Below are positions 56,276 through 64,000 of a stretch of 64,000 nt of DNA, piece by piece. The stretch spans positions 1-64,000 of the forward strand of contig NZ_PPFD01000009.1 in the NCBI RefSeq assembly GCF_009653635.1. Direction: 5' to 3'. The notes beneath the pieces were generated by a model. That model did no database searches. It was not told where the DNA came from and saw only the letters and a program-made list of their open reading frames with translations. Source of the DNA: Endozoicomonas sp. OPT23. Its GTDB lineage: Bacteria; Pseudomonadota; Gammaproteobacteria; Pseudomonadales; Endozoicomonadaceae. Position numbers and translations under genes: made by a program. The first letter of the stretch is position 1, and each line of letters begins with the position of its first letter.

Positions 56276-57541
56276 ATGGCTATCAACCGACGTCAACTCT
56301 TACAAAGCAGTTCTTCATTTTTAGCCTTAGGAGCTCTTGGTTCATTGACAGGATGCCGCACCGGAAACTTCTTCAAGCCTCTCAGGCAAGATACCAATAA
56401 TATTCTCGATTTACCCGAAGGCTTTACATACAAGGTTCTTCAAACCTGCAATGACAGAATGTCTGATGGCTATATGGTACCCGGCAGCCCGGACGGCATG
56501 GCTTCATTTCTGGACGACAAAGGCAATATCGTTCTAATGAGAAACCATGAACTGGATCAGTGGAACTCAAAAAACAGTCCAACATTAACCACTACAACAA
56601 AAGAGCTATTGTATGACCCAGCTAGCTATGGCTGCGTTAGTCGCCTCGTTATTCGCCCGGACAATCTGAAAGTATTAAGCAGCAATCTGGTTTTAGCGGG
56701 TACAACCAGAAACTGCGCCGGCGGTCCATCACCCTGGGGGTGGATCTCCTGTGAAGAAAGTACCGACAAAGGGCATGGTTACGCTTTTCTCTGCGACTAT
56801 CGCGCTTCCAAATTATCTCCTCCTAAAAAATTGACCAATCTGGGGCGATTTTATCGTGAAGCTTTTGCTTTTGATCCTCGTACCGGCATCAGCTATATGA
56901 CCGAAGACAGAGATGACAGCTGCTTTTATAGATACTTGCCAGCAGACAGGTCTACTCCCTTTGGCTTTGGCCAGCTTCAAGCCATGGCCATTTCTGAACA
57001 ACCTAAATTCAGTACCAGCAGAAATATCAGAGCCAATACCAACTACAGTATTCATTGGGTCGATATTGATGAACCCAATTCAATGGATGATACCTGCAGG
57101 CTACAAGGTCAACAAAAAGGCGCAGCTCTTATCCACAGAGGAGAAGGTTTATGGTTTCATAATGGAGTCATATATTTTTCTGCTACAGAGGGCGGACAAC
57201 TAGAAAAAGGACAAATATTTCAACTCACCGATTTAAACAAGCCTACCAACCAATTAAAGCTTGTACATGAATCAGGCAGACTTTCTTCTATCGCATTTCC
57301 TGACAATATTGCCGTCGCCCCATGGGGAGACCTGGTTATCTCAGAAGATGGCCGAAAAACAGACTACATAAGTTTGATTAACAACAAAGGACAGGTTTTC
57401 AATCTGGCCAGAAATAGATTGTCTCATAGCGAAATCACAGGAGTGAATTTTTCCCCCGATGGAAGAATATTATTCCTTAATTTGCAAGAGGACGGCCTGA
57501 CCATAGCCATCACCGGACCTTTCCAGATGCTCACATCCTGA
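56276..57541 (+). CDS. PhoX-family (DUF839) exported lipoprotein phosphatase-like protein
   Basis: The ATG at 56276 follows AGGAAAT. The N-terminus has a twin-arginine motif (INRRQLLQSS), a hydrophobic core and a lipobox (SLTGC), so it may be exported by Tat and lipidated. GSPDGMASFLDDKGNIVLM, LMRNHELD, PSPWGWISCEES and EDGRKTDYISL resemble PhoX phosphatases, in which acidic residues bind calcium and iron. The gene is opposite in orientation to its neighbours and interrupts the conserved pilZ-tatD linkage. Confidence 0.75.
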   Translation: MAINRRQLLQSSSSFLALGALGSLTGCRTGNFFKPLRQDTNNILDLPEGFTYKVLQTCNDRMSDGYMVPGSPDGMASFLDDKGNIVLMRNHELDQWNSKNSPTLTTTTKELLYDPASYGCVSRLVIRPDNLKVLSSNLVLAGTTRNCAGGPSPWGWISCEESTDKGHGYAFLCDYRASKLSPPKKLTNLGRFYREAFAFDPRTGISYMTEDRDDSCFYRYLPADRSTPFGFGQLQAMAISEQPKFSTSRNIRANTNYSIHWVDIDEPNSMDDTCRLQGQQKGAALIHRGEGLWFHNGVIYFSATEGGQLEKGQIFQLTDLNKPTNQLKLVHESGRLSSIAFPDNIAVAPWGDLVISEDGRKTDYISLINNKGQVFNLARNRLSHSEITGVNFSPDGRILFLNLQEDGLTIAITGPFQMLTS

Positions 57542-57599
57542 TTATAAGGCTATGCGACATAAAGCCGCCGCATAGCCTTTAACCTTCTGAAGTTACAAG

Positions 57600-58592
57600 C
57601 TAAACCATAACCCCCAGATCATTTTCACCAACCAAACCCTGTTTCAAAACCTCAACAGGCTCAACCACCTTGCAGAGTTTATCTCGCGCAAACTTCGCCG
57701 TATTCCAGAGAGCAAATCCCGGCCCAACCATGAAGGCTCCTGCCAACGTTAACCCCACCATTGCATTAACAACTGCAAAAGAAGCACTGTTATAGCAACA
57801 ACCATAAAAGGGGGTGCGCAAGTAATCATCTAACAAGGCAGCACCAAAACCACCTCCAACCAACAAGGTCAAACCTCTCACACAGCCTTTGGACATCTCC
57901 TTTACAAACTTGTAAGAAATAGCCAGTGCAGGCGTCAGATTTTCCAGATAGTTATCAAACTTCCTCACTCTGGCTGCTACACGGTCATACAGGCTCAAAG
58001 CCTTAGCCAGAACAGGTCGTTTTTTAGCTCCATCCAGATCAACAACATACCGGACTGAATTAACAACAGCTTTGGTCAGCCCTATCCCTGCCCCTGCTAC
58101 CAAGCCACCTATAACTAGAGGCAGAATTAATGGCTCCATCGCCACACCAACAGTCAGCATACCTGCAACCCACACCCCTAACCCCGTACAACCGCCTTTC
58201 ACAGCTGCAGCCAGTGGGTGCACAGCAAACTGAAATATCGTATGAGCTGTCTTTGCCAGAATTGGATTACGAGTTTCAATATACCGTTTTGCGCAATCTA
58301 CTTTATGGCCCACACGGTCACGTAAAGCAGCAACGCCTTGAGTTAAAACAACAACGCCCTGACGAGTTGTTTCAACTGCCCTTATCAGGTAACAACCAGC
58401 CTTCTTTAATCGCTGTACAGCAACCGGATGCTCACCCGCAAACTTCAACATCTTTCCTTGAGCCTTTTGTTTAAGAGCGGAAACCTTCCGTCGACCCTGC
58501 CTCAACAGCTCACTAGCCGACTGACCGACACCGGCAACGGCTTCAAAAACCTCTCTCGAACTGCCATGCAGAGCAGGTATAGATATAGCCAT
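57600..58592 (-). CDS. Glycine-rich membrane protein of unknown function
   Basis: The ATG at 58592 follows GGGAGG and gives 330 residues. Hydrophobic glycine-rich segments (VWVAGMLTVGVAMEPLILPL, VIGGLVAGAGIGLTKAVV, LTLLVGGGFGAALLDDYL, VVNAMVGLTLAGAFMVGPGF) suggest membrane insertion with flexible helices. The N-terminal third is basic and helical. No known domain. It follows pilZ on the same strand after about 190 bp that include a terminator. Confidence 0.65.
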   Translation of the reverse strand: MAISIPALHGSSREVFEAVAGVGQSASELLRQGRRKVSALKQKAQGKMLKFAGEHPVAVQRLKKAGCYLIRAVETTRQGVVVLTQGVAALRDRVGHKVDCAKRYIETRNPILAKTAHTIFQFAVHPLAAAVKGGCTGLGVWVAGMLTVGVAMEPLILPLVIGGLVAGAGIGLTKAVVNSVRYVVDLDGAKKRPVLAKALSLYDRVAARVRKFDNYLENLTPALAISYKFVKEMSKGCVRGLTLLVGGGFGAALLDDYLRTPFYGCCYNSASFAVVNAMVGLTLAGAFMVGPGFALWNTAKFARDKLCKVVEPVEVLKQGLVGENDLGVMV

Positions 58593-58722
58593 AACACCTA
58601 CCTCCCTGTGTATTTGGGACAGCATAAGGGATAGCATTCAGCGATTGCATGACAGCAGCGTTAGCAGGAATAACAAGATTAATTAAAGGAGGATGACTAT
58701 AGAAAGAGGTCTAACAAAAGAG

Positions 58723-58750
58723 CCAGCCAGAATCGTTCGATACTGGCTGG
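58723..58750 (-). terminator. Hairpin after pilZ
   Basis: CCAGCCAG pairs with CTGGCTGG around a 12-nt loop, 35 bp after the pilZ stop. No clear T-run; likely end of the fabF-pilZ operon. Confidence 0.6.
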
Positions 58751-58784
58751 GAACATAGCTATATGAAATAGCCACATGAAATAA

Positions 58785-59123
58785 CTACATGGTACTGGTT
58801 TCTCTATCCGACTTAAGCGCACCCGCCAGATAGGTTTCAATCTTGGTGCGAACTGTATCGGTCGGATCCGTAAATTGAACACCAATACCCGCCATACGGG
58901 ACGAACCCTGAGGGGTAATCCAGACCACCTTGCCCGGTACCGGCAATTTATCCGCTTCATCCATCAGAGTCAGACGGATAAAGACTTCATCACCCAGATT
59001 GTATTCACGGGAAGTCGGTATAAACAATCCGCCGCCATTAATAAAGGGCATATAGGATGAGTAAAGCGAAGATGAGTCCTTGATTGTCAGTGACAGAATG
59101 CCTGACATCCCTCCTCTGGCCAT
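58785..59123 (-). CDS. pilZ: PilZ-domain protein (type IV pilus assembly factor PilZ)
   Basis: The 112-residue protein has the PilZ arrangement: GMSGILSLTIKDSSSLYSSY, INGGGLFIPTSREYNLGDEV with the N/GGG turn, VPGKVVWITPQ and GIGVQFTDPTD. The Arg-rich c-di-GMP loop is not conserved, as in the stand-alone PilZ that acts in pilus assembly without binding the nucleotide. It is the last gene of the operon with holB. Confidence 0.92.
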   Translation of the reverse strand: MARGGMSGILSLTIKDSSSLYSSYMPFINGGGLFIPTSREYNLGDEVFIRLTLMDEADKLPVPGKVVWITPQGSSRMAGIGVQFTDPTDTVRTKIETYLAGALKSDRETSTM

Positions 59124-59199
59124 ATTAACTCTCCTTTTATTTGGAATTCATAGTTTAAAAGTAAAAACTCAACACTAGAGCGCTATTTTAAAGCTCTTT

Positions 59200-60192
59200 T
59201 TAAAGCACTAACTCTAGGTATCGACTGAAAGCACCTTCCATCAACATCTGACCGTTGAGGTTACCGCCTTCCAGTAAAGACTGACGCTGCTTGATCAACC
59301 AGTCTCTCTCTTCAAGAATAGCCCTGCCAGATACCTTGGTGGCAATATAACGGAGCATCTTGGCCTGATCGGTATTTCGAATATCTGACTCAGCCACACC
59401 CTGCTCGAGCCGGACAGAATCTTCCAGCCAACTGATCAGCCAGGCGAGAGTCAACACCAGATCACTTTTCTGCCAGTCTTTCGCCAGCTCAACCGGAGCC
59501 ATAGCGCCCTTGAACAAACCTTTCACACAATGGGCCAGCTCAAGACGCTTCTCCAGCAGACCTTCATCAGCAAAACGCTTTGCCTCCAGTGGTGCATCCC
59601 CTGTCTGGTCCAGCAACATAGCGACCTGATCAGCATGATTATCGAGATGACGGGTAAGCCACTGCTCTGCAGAAGGCCGATCAGGCGTGCTGAATTTCAA
59701 CTGCTGACAGCGACTCCGAATGGTTGGCAACATATCACCGGCACGGGCACTGACCAGCAGAAACACGGTGTTTTCACCGGGCTCTTCGAGACACTTCAAC
59801 AGAGCATTAGAGGCATTGATGTTCATCGCTTCCGCCGGATTGATCACAATCACTCGGCGACCACCCTGCTGAGCCGTTTTGTGTGCAAACTCATTAAGCT
59901 GGCGAATCCGGTCAATACGAATAGGACGACCGGGATCATCAGGCTCAACAATAGCAATATCCGGATGGGACCCCGCTTTCAGCAGGTCACATTCTTTACA
60001 GAAGCCACAGGCCTGATCATTAACCGGAGACTTACAAAGCAGGTAGGCAGCAAAAGCTTTGGCAAACTGTACCTTGCCAACACCCGGCATTCCGCGAAGC
60101 AGATAAGCATGAGCCAGATTATCGGTCTGATGACAATGTACCAGCTGCTGCCAGAGTGACGATTGCCAAGGTAAAGGCTGCCAGGCCTGCAT
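59200..60192 (-). CDS. holB: DNA polymerase III delta' subunit HolB
   Basis: The 330-residue protein is an AAA+ clamp-loader subunit: YLLRGMPGVGKVQFAKAFAA, the zinc-binding CKSPVNDQACGFCKECDLL (four Cys), SHPDIAIVEPDD, and ASNALLKCLEEPGENTVFLL. The start overlaps the tmk stop at 60192, so the two are translationally coupled. Confidence 0.96.
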   Translation of the reverse strand: MQAWQPLPWQSSLWQQLVHCHQTDNLAHAYLLRGMPGVGKVQFAKAFAAYLLCKSPVNDQACGFCKECDLLKAGSHPDIAIVEPDDPGRPIRIDRIRQLNEFAHKTAQQGGRRVIVINPAEAMNINASNALLKCLEEPGENTVFLLVSARAGDMLPTIRSRCQQLKFSTPDRPSAEQWLTRHLDNHADQVAMLLDQTGDAPLEAKRFADEGLLEKRLELAHCVKGLFKGAMAPVELAKDWQKSDLVLTLAWLISWLEDSVRLEQGVAESDIRNTDQAKMLRYIATKVSGRAILEERDWLIKQRQSLLEGGNLNGQMLMEGAFSRYLELVL

Positions 60193-60833
60193 CAGATGCG
60201 CCCCTTTATTCGAGATGCCAGTCGGCGATCCAGCACCGATAGAATTTGTTGTTTGACATTATCCAGGGATCCTCCGGCATGAATGACTTCGTATTGCTCA
60301 GAAAAGACTTTGGAACGATTCAGATACTCTTCCCGAACCCGCTCAAAGAAATCCATTTTTTCCTGCTCGATACGATCCAGTTCGCCACGACCACGGGCAC
60401 GTGCCATACCGACTTCAGGATCAACATCCATCAAAATCGTCATATCCGGGCGACGACTGCCCTGAACAAGGTTTTCCAGCGTTGAAATCTGCTGTTGATC
60501 CAGACCACGACCACCGCCCTGATAGGCATAGGTTGCATCGGTAAATCGATCGCAAATAACTACCTTACCCGCTGTCATGCCCGGTTCAATATTATGAAAC
60601 AGGTTCTGCGAACGAGCGGCAAACATCAGCAACAACTCTGTGGTGTCCGACAAAGCTTCGCCGTGATGACTTAATAACAGGCTGCGAATATCCTCAGCCA
60701 CCCGTGTACCACCAGGCTCACGAGTTTCAGTGAACTCAATGCCTTTTTCAGACATCCACTCTTTAATCAGGTTAACCGCCGTACTTTTACCGGCACCTTC
60801 ACAACCTTCGATCGTCAGAAAAAAACCTGACAT
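60192..60833 (-). CDS. tmk: Thymidylate kinase
   Basis: The 213-residue protein has the P-loop FLTIEGCEGAGKSTAVNLI, the DRFTDATYAYQGGGRGLDQQ lid-adjacent motif and TREPGGTRVAEDIR. It makes dTDP from dTMP and ATP. It overlaps holB and sits 1 bp from mltG. Confidence 0.98.
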   Translation of the reverse strand: MSGFFLTIEGCEGAGKSTAVNLIKEWMSEKGIEFTETREPGGTRVAEDIRSLLLSHHGEALSDTTELLLMFAARSQNLFHNIEPGMTAGKVVICDRFTDATYAYQGGGRGLDQQQISTLENLVQGSRRPDMTILMDVDPEVGMARARGRGELDRIEQEKMDFFERVREEYLNRSKVFSEQYEVIHAGGSLDNVKQQILSVLDRRLASRIKGRI

Positions 60834-61892
60834 TTACTGATTCTCCACTGGCGCACTCTGAGATGAACGATAGTCAGAGCGACGCTGATAAATCTGATAC
60901 TTCCTCACCGCCCGGTTATGTTCCACCAGACTGTTAGAGAAGTAATGGGTACCGTCCCCTTTGGCAACAAAATAAAGGGACTTGCCATCCTTGGGGTGCA
61001 ATGCTGCATTAATGGCTTCACGACCGACAAAAGCAATAGGCGTCGGTGGCAATCCTTTCAACATATAGGTGTTATAGGGCGTCTTCTCTCTCAGCATACG
61101 CCGAGTCAGGTTACCTTTATAGTTTTCACCCTGACCATAAATTACTGCAGGGTCGGTTTGCAGGCGCATGCCTTTCTGCAGACGACGAACAAATACACCA
61201 GCAATCTCGGGGCGCTCATAAGTAACACCCGTCTCTTTCTCTATAAGCGACGCCATTACCAAAGCTTCATACGCACTTTTATAGGGAAGATCTTTTGCCC
61301 GGTTCTGCCACTCTTCAGCCAACACCTCTTTCATTCGCTCCCTGGAACGAATCAGAATAGAGGTCACAGTATCCCCCGAATGGAAAAAGAACGTGTCAGG
61401 ATAAAACAGACCTTCCGGATTCCCTGCAATACCCAGCTCTTTCAATAAAGTCTGAAAGGCTTTCTGATCAAGAGGCTCACTGAGCTTTTCCTGACTATTG
61501 AGCTCTTCCAAAGCCTCCATGAGAGCCTGACCTTCAATCAACGATACTTCAAAAGAACGAACCTGACCTTCAGTAAACAGCTGCAACAACTCTCGATGCG
61601 TGACACCGGCAGGAATCAGGTACTCACCCGCCTTGATTCTAACCGCTACCTTTTCCAACCGCGCCAACACCTCTAGAAACTCGGGAGTTTCCAGCCAACC
61701 TTCGCTGGACAGGCGAGCAGCTACCCGTTTCATGGAATCACCCGTCTCTATGGTGAACTCCAGACTCTTCACGCCTTCCGGTGCTTCAACTGGCTGATTA
61801 CCAAAATCATCCATCAGCTTCCAGGCCACACCTACGGCAATCGCCAGCAACAGCATGCCAGCAATAGCGGCCAGCAGTATCTTCTTAAGCAT
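60834..61892 (-). CDS. mltG: Endolytic murein transglycosylase MltG
   Basis: The 352-residue protein has one N-terminal transmembrane helix, a LysM-like region, and the YceG catalytic part with ALVMASLIEKETGVTYERP (catalytic Glu), PAVIYGQG, TPYNTYMLKGLPPTPIAFVG and LYFVAKGDGTHYFSN. It cleaves nascent peptidoglycan and limits glycan length. It overlaps pabC by 8 bp. Confidence 0.97.
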   Translation of the reverse strand: MLKKILLAAIAGMLLLAIAVGVAWKLMDDFGNQPVEAPEGVKSLEFTIETGDSMKRVAARLSSEGWLETPEFLEVLARLEKVAVRIKAGEYLIPAGVTHRELLQLFTEGQVRSFEVSLIEGQALMEALEELNSQEKLSEPLDQKAFQTLLKELGIAGNPEGLFYPDTFFFHSGDTVTSILIRSRERMKEVLAEEWQNRAKDLPYKSAYEALVMASLIEKETGVTYERPEIAGVFVRRLQKGMRLQTDPAVIYGQGENYKGNLTRRMLREKTPYNTYMLKGLPPTPIAFVGREAINAALHPKDGKSLYFVAKGDGTHYFSNSLVEHNRAVRKYQIYQRRSDYRSSQSAPVENQ

Positions 61893-62715
61893 TTATTACT
61901 TCCATTAACTTATCCCTGACCCTGCAGGTCACCTCCCCTACAGCCCAGCTTTTATTTCCACAGCCGGTAACAGGCCAGACACCATTAACACTGTTACAGA
62001 CAAACACTTCATCCGCTGCAGCTAATTCAGCAAACGAATAGTCAGCCGTTTCTATTTTCAAACCCCAGAGCGCTGCATTATCCAGAATATATTCCCGACA
62101 AACACCCTTAACACCACAACGGCTCAAATGCGGTGTTTTTAAAATACCATTCTGAACAAAAAACAGATTCGACATGGTACCTTCAATAATGTGACCGTCA
62201 AAATCCTGCACCAACCCTTCAAGGCAACCTGCTTCAGCAGCCCATTCGCGGCGAGCCATTACATTCTCAAGACGATTCAAGTGTTTCATACCCACCAGCA
62301 CTGATTGCCCCAAACGGGTTTCACAAGGAAACAGTCGTATACCTTGTTCTCTCGGAGCAACACCATAATCAGGCAAGTCATGAAAAGACAATATTCGACT
62401 GGAATCACTGCAACCCGCTGGATTATACCCACGACCACCTGAGCCACGGGTAAGAATAACTTTCAGAATACCGCCGGGTTGATTTACAGCCTGCAAAAAA
62501 CCAGCAACCTCAGTCTTCAGCTGTTTAACAGATAAATCTATTCCCAGAAAAGAAGCGCTCTCTGCCAGCCGAGTCAGGTGCAGATCATAAAGCGTTGGTA
62601 AACCATTCACGACTCGAATGGTTTCAAACAAGCCATCCCCATAAGCCAGACCGCGATCTGTTACCGGCAGGACAGACTCATTTACACCATTTACCCAGAC
62701 AGGATAACCAGACAT
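61885..62715 (-). CDS. pabC: Aminodeoxychorismate lyase PabC
   Basis: The 276-residue PLP enzyme of fold type IV shows LPVTDRGLAYGDGLFETIRV, the Schiff-base Lys in MKHLNRLENVMARREWAAEA, the NLFFVQNG loop and VFVCNSVNGVWPVTGCG. It releases pyruvate from 4-amino-4-deoxychorismate to make p-aminobenzoate. The leader upstream is occupied by a structured element. Confidence 0.95.
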   Translation of the reverse strand: MSGYPVWVNGVNESVLPVTDRGLAYGDGLFETIRVVNGLPTLYDLHLTRLAESASFLGIDLSVKQLKTEVAGFLQAVNQPGGILKVILTRGSGGRGYNPAGCSDSSRILSFHDLPDYGVAPREQGIRLFPCETRLGQSVLVGMKHLNRLENVMARREWAAEAGCLEGLVQDFDGHIIEGTMSNLFFVQNGILKTPHLSRCGVKGVCREYILDNAALWGLKIETADYSFAELAAADEVFVCNSVNGVWPVTGCGNKSWAVGEVTCRVRDKLMEVINA

Positions 62716-62762
62716 CAAACCTTCCAGAAATCAGCAGTTTTCGAGAGAACCTGAAGAAGGTT

Positions 62763-62853
62763 GAGACAAGGTTACTCTTTCAAAGACCATGGATGGTCTG
62801 CTAGCGAGTCTGACCACGGAGGGTCAGCCGAGCGGAAAGAGTAATCTTGTTTC
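62763..62853 (+). repeat. Three-way-junction element, copy B (possible structured RNA)
   Basis: The outer arms 62763-62781 and 62835-62853 pair over 19 positions; the two non-Watson-Crick pairs are G.T wobbles on the + strand. Inside are AGACC-ATGGAT-GGTCT (about 62784-62799) and CTGACC-ACGGAG-GGTCAG (62810-62827). The junction strands CAA(A), GCTAGCGAGT and CCGAGCGG resemble those of copy A, while the stems are different sequences that still pair. It lies between fabF and pabC, opposite to their direction. Confidence 0.8.
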
Positions 62854-62871
62854 AGCCGACATATGAAAAAC

Positions 62872-64000
62872 TCACTTCAAGCGAGAAAACAGCAAAGAAA
62901 CATTAGTACCACCAAACCCGAAAGAGTTACTCAAAACATGTTCTAATGCAACATCACGGGCAACACCTGGCACATAATCCAGATCACAGCCTTTATCAGG
63001 GTTTTCCAGATTAATCGTCGGTGGCACTCTATTATCTTGCAATGCCAGAACCGAAAACACAGACTCCAGCGCTCCGGCCGCTCCCAACAAATGCCCCGTC
63101 ATGGATTTGGTAGAACTTACAGGAATCCTTGCTGCCGATTCACCAAACACCGAATAAATAGCACGGGTTTCAGCAAGATCACCCGCCTGAGTCGACGTAC
63201 CGTGGGCATTAATGTAAGAAACCTGATCCGGCGAAACACCCGCATCAGCCAAAGCAGCCTTCATCGCTTTAGCTGCACCACGACCGTCTTCAGGTGGTGA
63301 CGTCATATGATAAGCATCACCACTCATACCAACACCGCTTAGCTCAGCGTAAATAGTCGCTCCGCGCTTCACTGCATGCTCATACTCTTCAAGCACCAGC
63401 ACAGCAGCACCATCACCCAGAACAAAGCCATCACGATCTTTATCCCATGGGCGACTGGCCTTTTCCGGATCATCATTCTGTGTGGACAAGGCACGAGCCG
63501 CAGCAAAACCAGCCATCCCTAACATTGAAGAGGCTTTTTCGGCACCACCGGCCACCATAATATCGGCATCACCATAGGCAATGGTTCGAGCCGCCAAAGC
63601 CAGACCATGACTGCCGGATGCGCAGGCCGTTGAAGTAGCGAAATTAGGTCCCTGTAGGTTGTAATGCATGGAAAGCCAACCAGATGCCATATTAATGATG
63701 GCAGAGGGAACAAAGAAAGGAGATATACGACGAGGACCGGAGTTTTCAAGGGTATTACAGCTTTGCTCGATATTGGTCAAGCCGCCAACACCCGAGCCAA
63801 TGACCACACCATAACGATCCACATTCTCGCTTTGCAGCAAATCACTGCCATGGAGCCCGGCATCTTTCATTGCTTCCATTGCAGCAGCCATAGCGTACTG
63901 AATAAAAGCATCCATTTTTCGGGCATCCTTAGGATTCAGCCAATCAGACACATTAAAGTTTTTTACTGCACCACAGATTTTTACGGGCAGCTTCTCAACA
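62872..64000 (-). CDS. fabF: Beta-ketoacyl-ACP synthase II FabF (N-terminus beyond the window)
   Basis: The frame is open to the window edge through [20 protein letters not shown], which matches the region before [15 protein letters not shown] of FabF; the first roughly 40 residues are missing. The active site is complete: [15 protein letters not shown] with the nucleophilic Cys, the first His in [29 protein letters not shown] with the second His, and [16 protein letters not shown] near the end. It elongates fatty acids with malonyl-ACP. Confidence 0.97.
   Translation of the reverse strand, partial: VEKLPVKICGAVKNFNVSDWLNPKDARKMDAFIQYAMAAAMEAMKDAGLHGSDLLQSENVDRYGVVIGSGVGGLTNIEQSCNTLENSGPRRISPFFVPSAIINMASGWLSMHYNLQGPNFATSTACASGSHGLALAARTIAYGDADIMVAGGAEKASSMLGMAGFAAARALSTQNDDPEKASRPWDKDRDGFVLGDGAAVLVLEEYEHAVKRGATIYAELSGVGMSGDAYHMTSPPEDGRGAAKAMKAALADAGVSPDQVSYINAHGTSTQAGDLAETRAIYSVFGESAARIPVSSTKSMTGHLLGAAGALESVFSVLALQDNRVPPTINLENPDKGCDLDYVPGVARDVALEHVLSNSFGFGGTNVSLLFSRLK

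Overview
The window looks like the chromosome of a marine, host-associated gammaproteobacterium, most like Endozoicomonas or related Oceanospirillales. The reasons are a complete Na+-NQR operon, two TRAP transporters, an SOS-type DNA polymerase II, eukaryote-like Ser/Thr kinases, a Josephin-like cysteine peptidase, and the gammaproteobacterial order fabF-pabC-mltG-tmk-holB-pilZ. The genus is inferred from gene content, not proven.

Layout. 1-5988 is an integron: intI on the + strand and, across an attI region, seven cassettes on the - strand separated by six complete attC sites plus one attC remnant at the far end. From intI outwards the cassettes encode an HNH-nuclease fusion, a small BamE-like lipoprotein, a LysE exporter, a lipoprotein, a zinc-ribbon protein, KptA and a membrane protein. 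6304-14126 holds polB, a kinase gene broken at a (GCTG)4 repeat, a 698-aa secreted orphan, a lipoprotein gene broken at an A8 tract, and the Josephin-like effector candidate.

14163-27356 is mainly nitric-oxide and nitrosative-stress defence: hcp-hcr behind an NsrR-like box, and norR divergent from norV-norW-methyltransferase-DUF1971 with a sigma-54 promoter and three NorR boxes. Between these lie two LysR regulators, an azoreductase, an ABM-like protein, a periplasmic cupin and an SGNH hydrolase. 27442-39392 holds a DsbA-family protein, the C4-dicarboxylate system dctBD-dctPQM with a sigma-54 promoter, a CYTH protein, and a second TRAP system with 3-hydroxybutyrate dehydrogenase.

39710-48922 contains an intact kinase with a coiled-coil tail, a PhnCDE-type ABC transporter of the putative selenate family, and four exported or membrane orphans. 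48971-54817 is nqrABCDEF. 55286-64000 contains tatD, a PhoX-like lipoprotein, a membrane orphan, and the pilZ-holB-tmk-mltG-pabC-fabF operon; fabF runs off the window.

Two dispersed intergenic elements are not explained by the genes. One is a three-copy repeat of about 92 bp with conserved ends and a variable central hairpin (12676, 17241, 39466). The other is a two-copy three-way-junction element (15251-15354 and 62763-62853) whose stems differ in sequence but keep their pairing, with GGA in every hairpin loop. The second is the most promising candidate for something undescribed.
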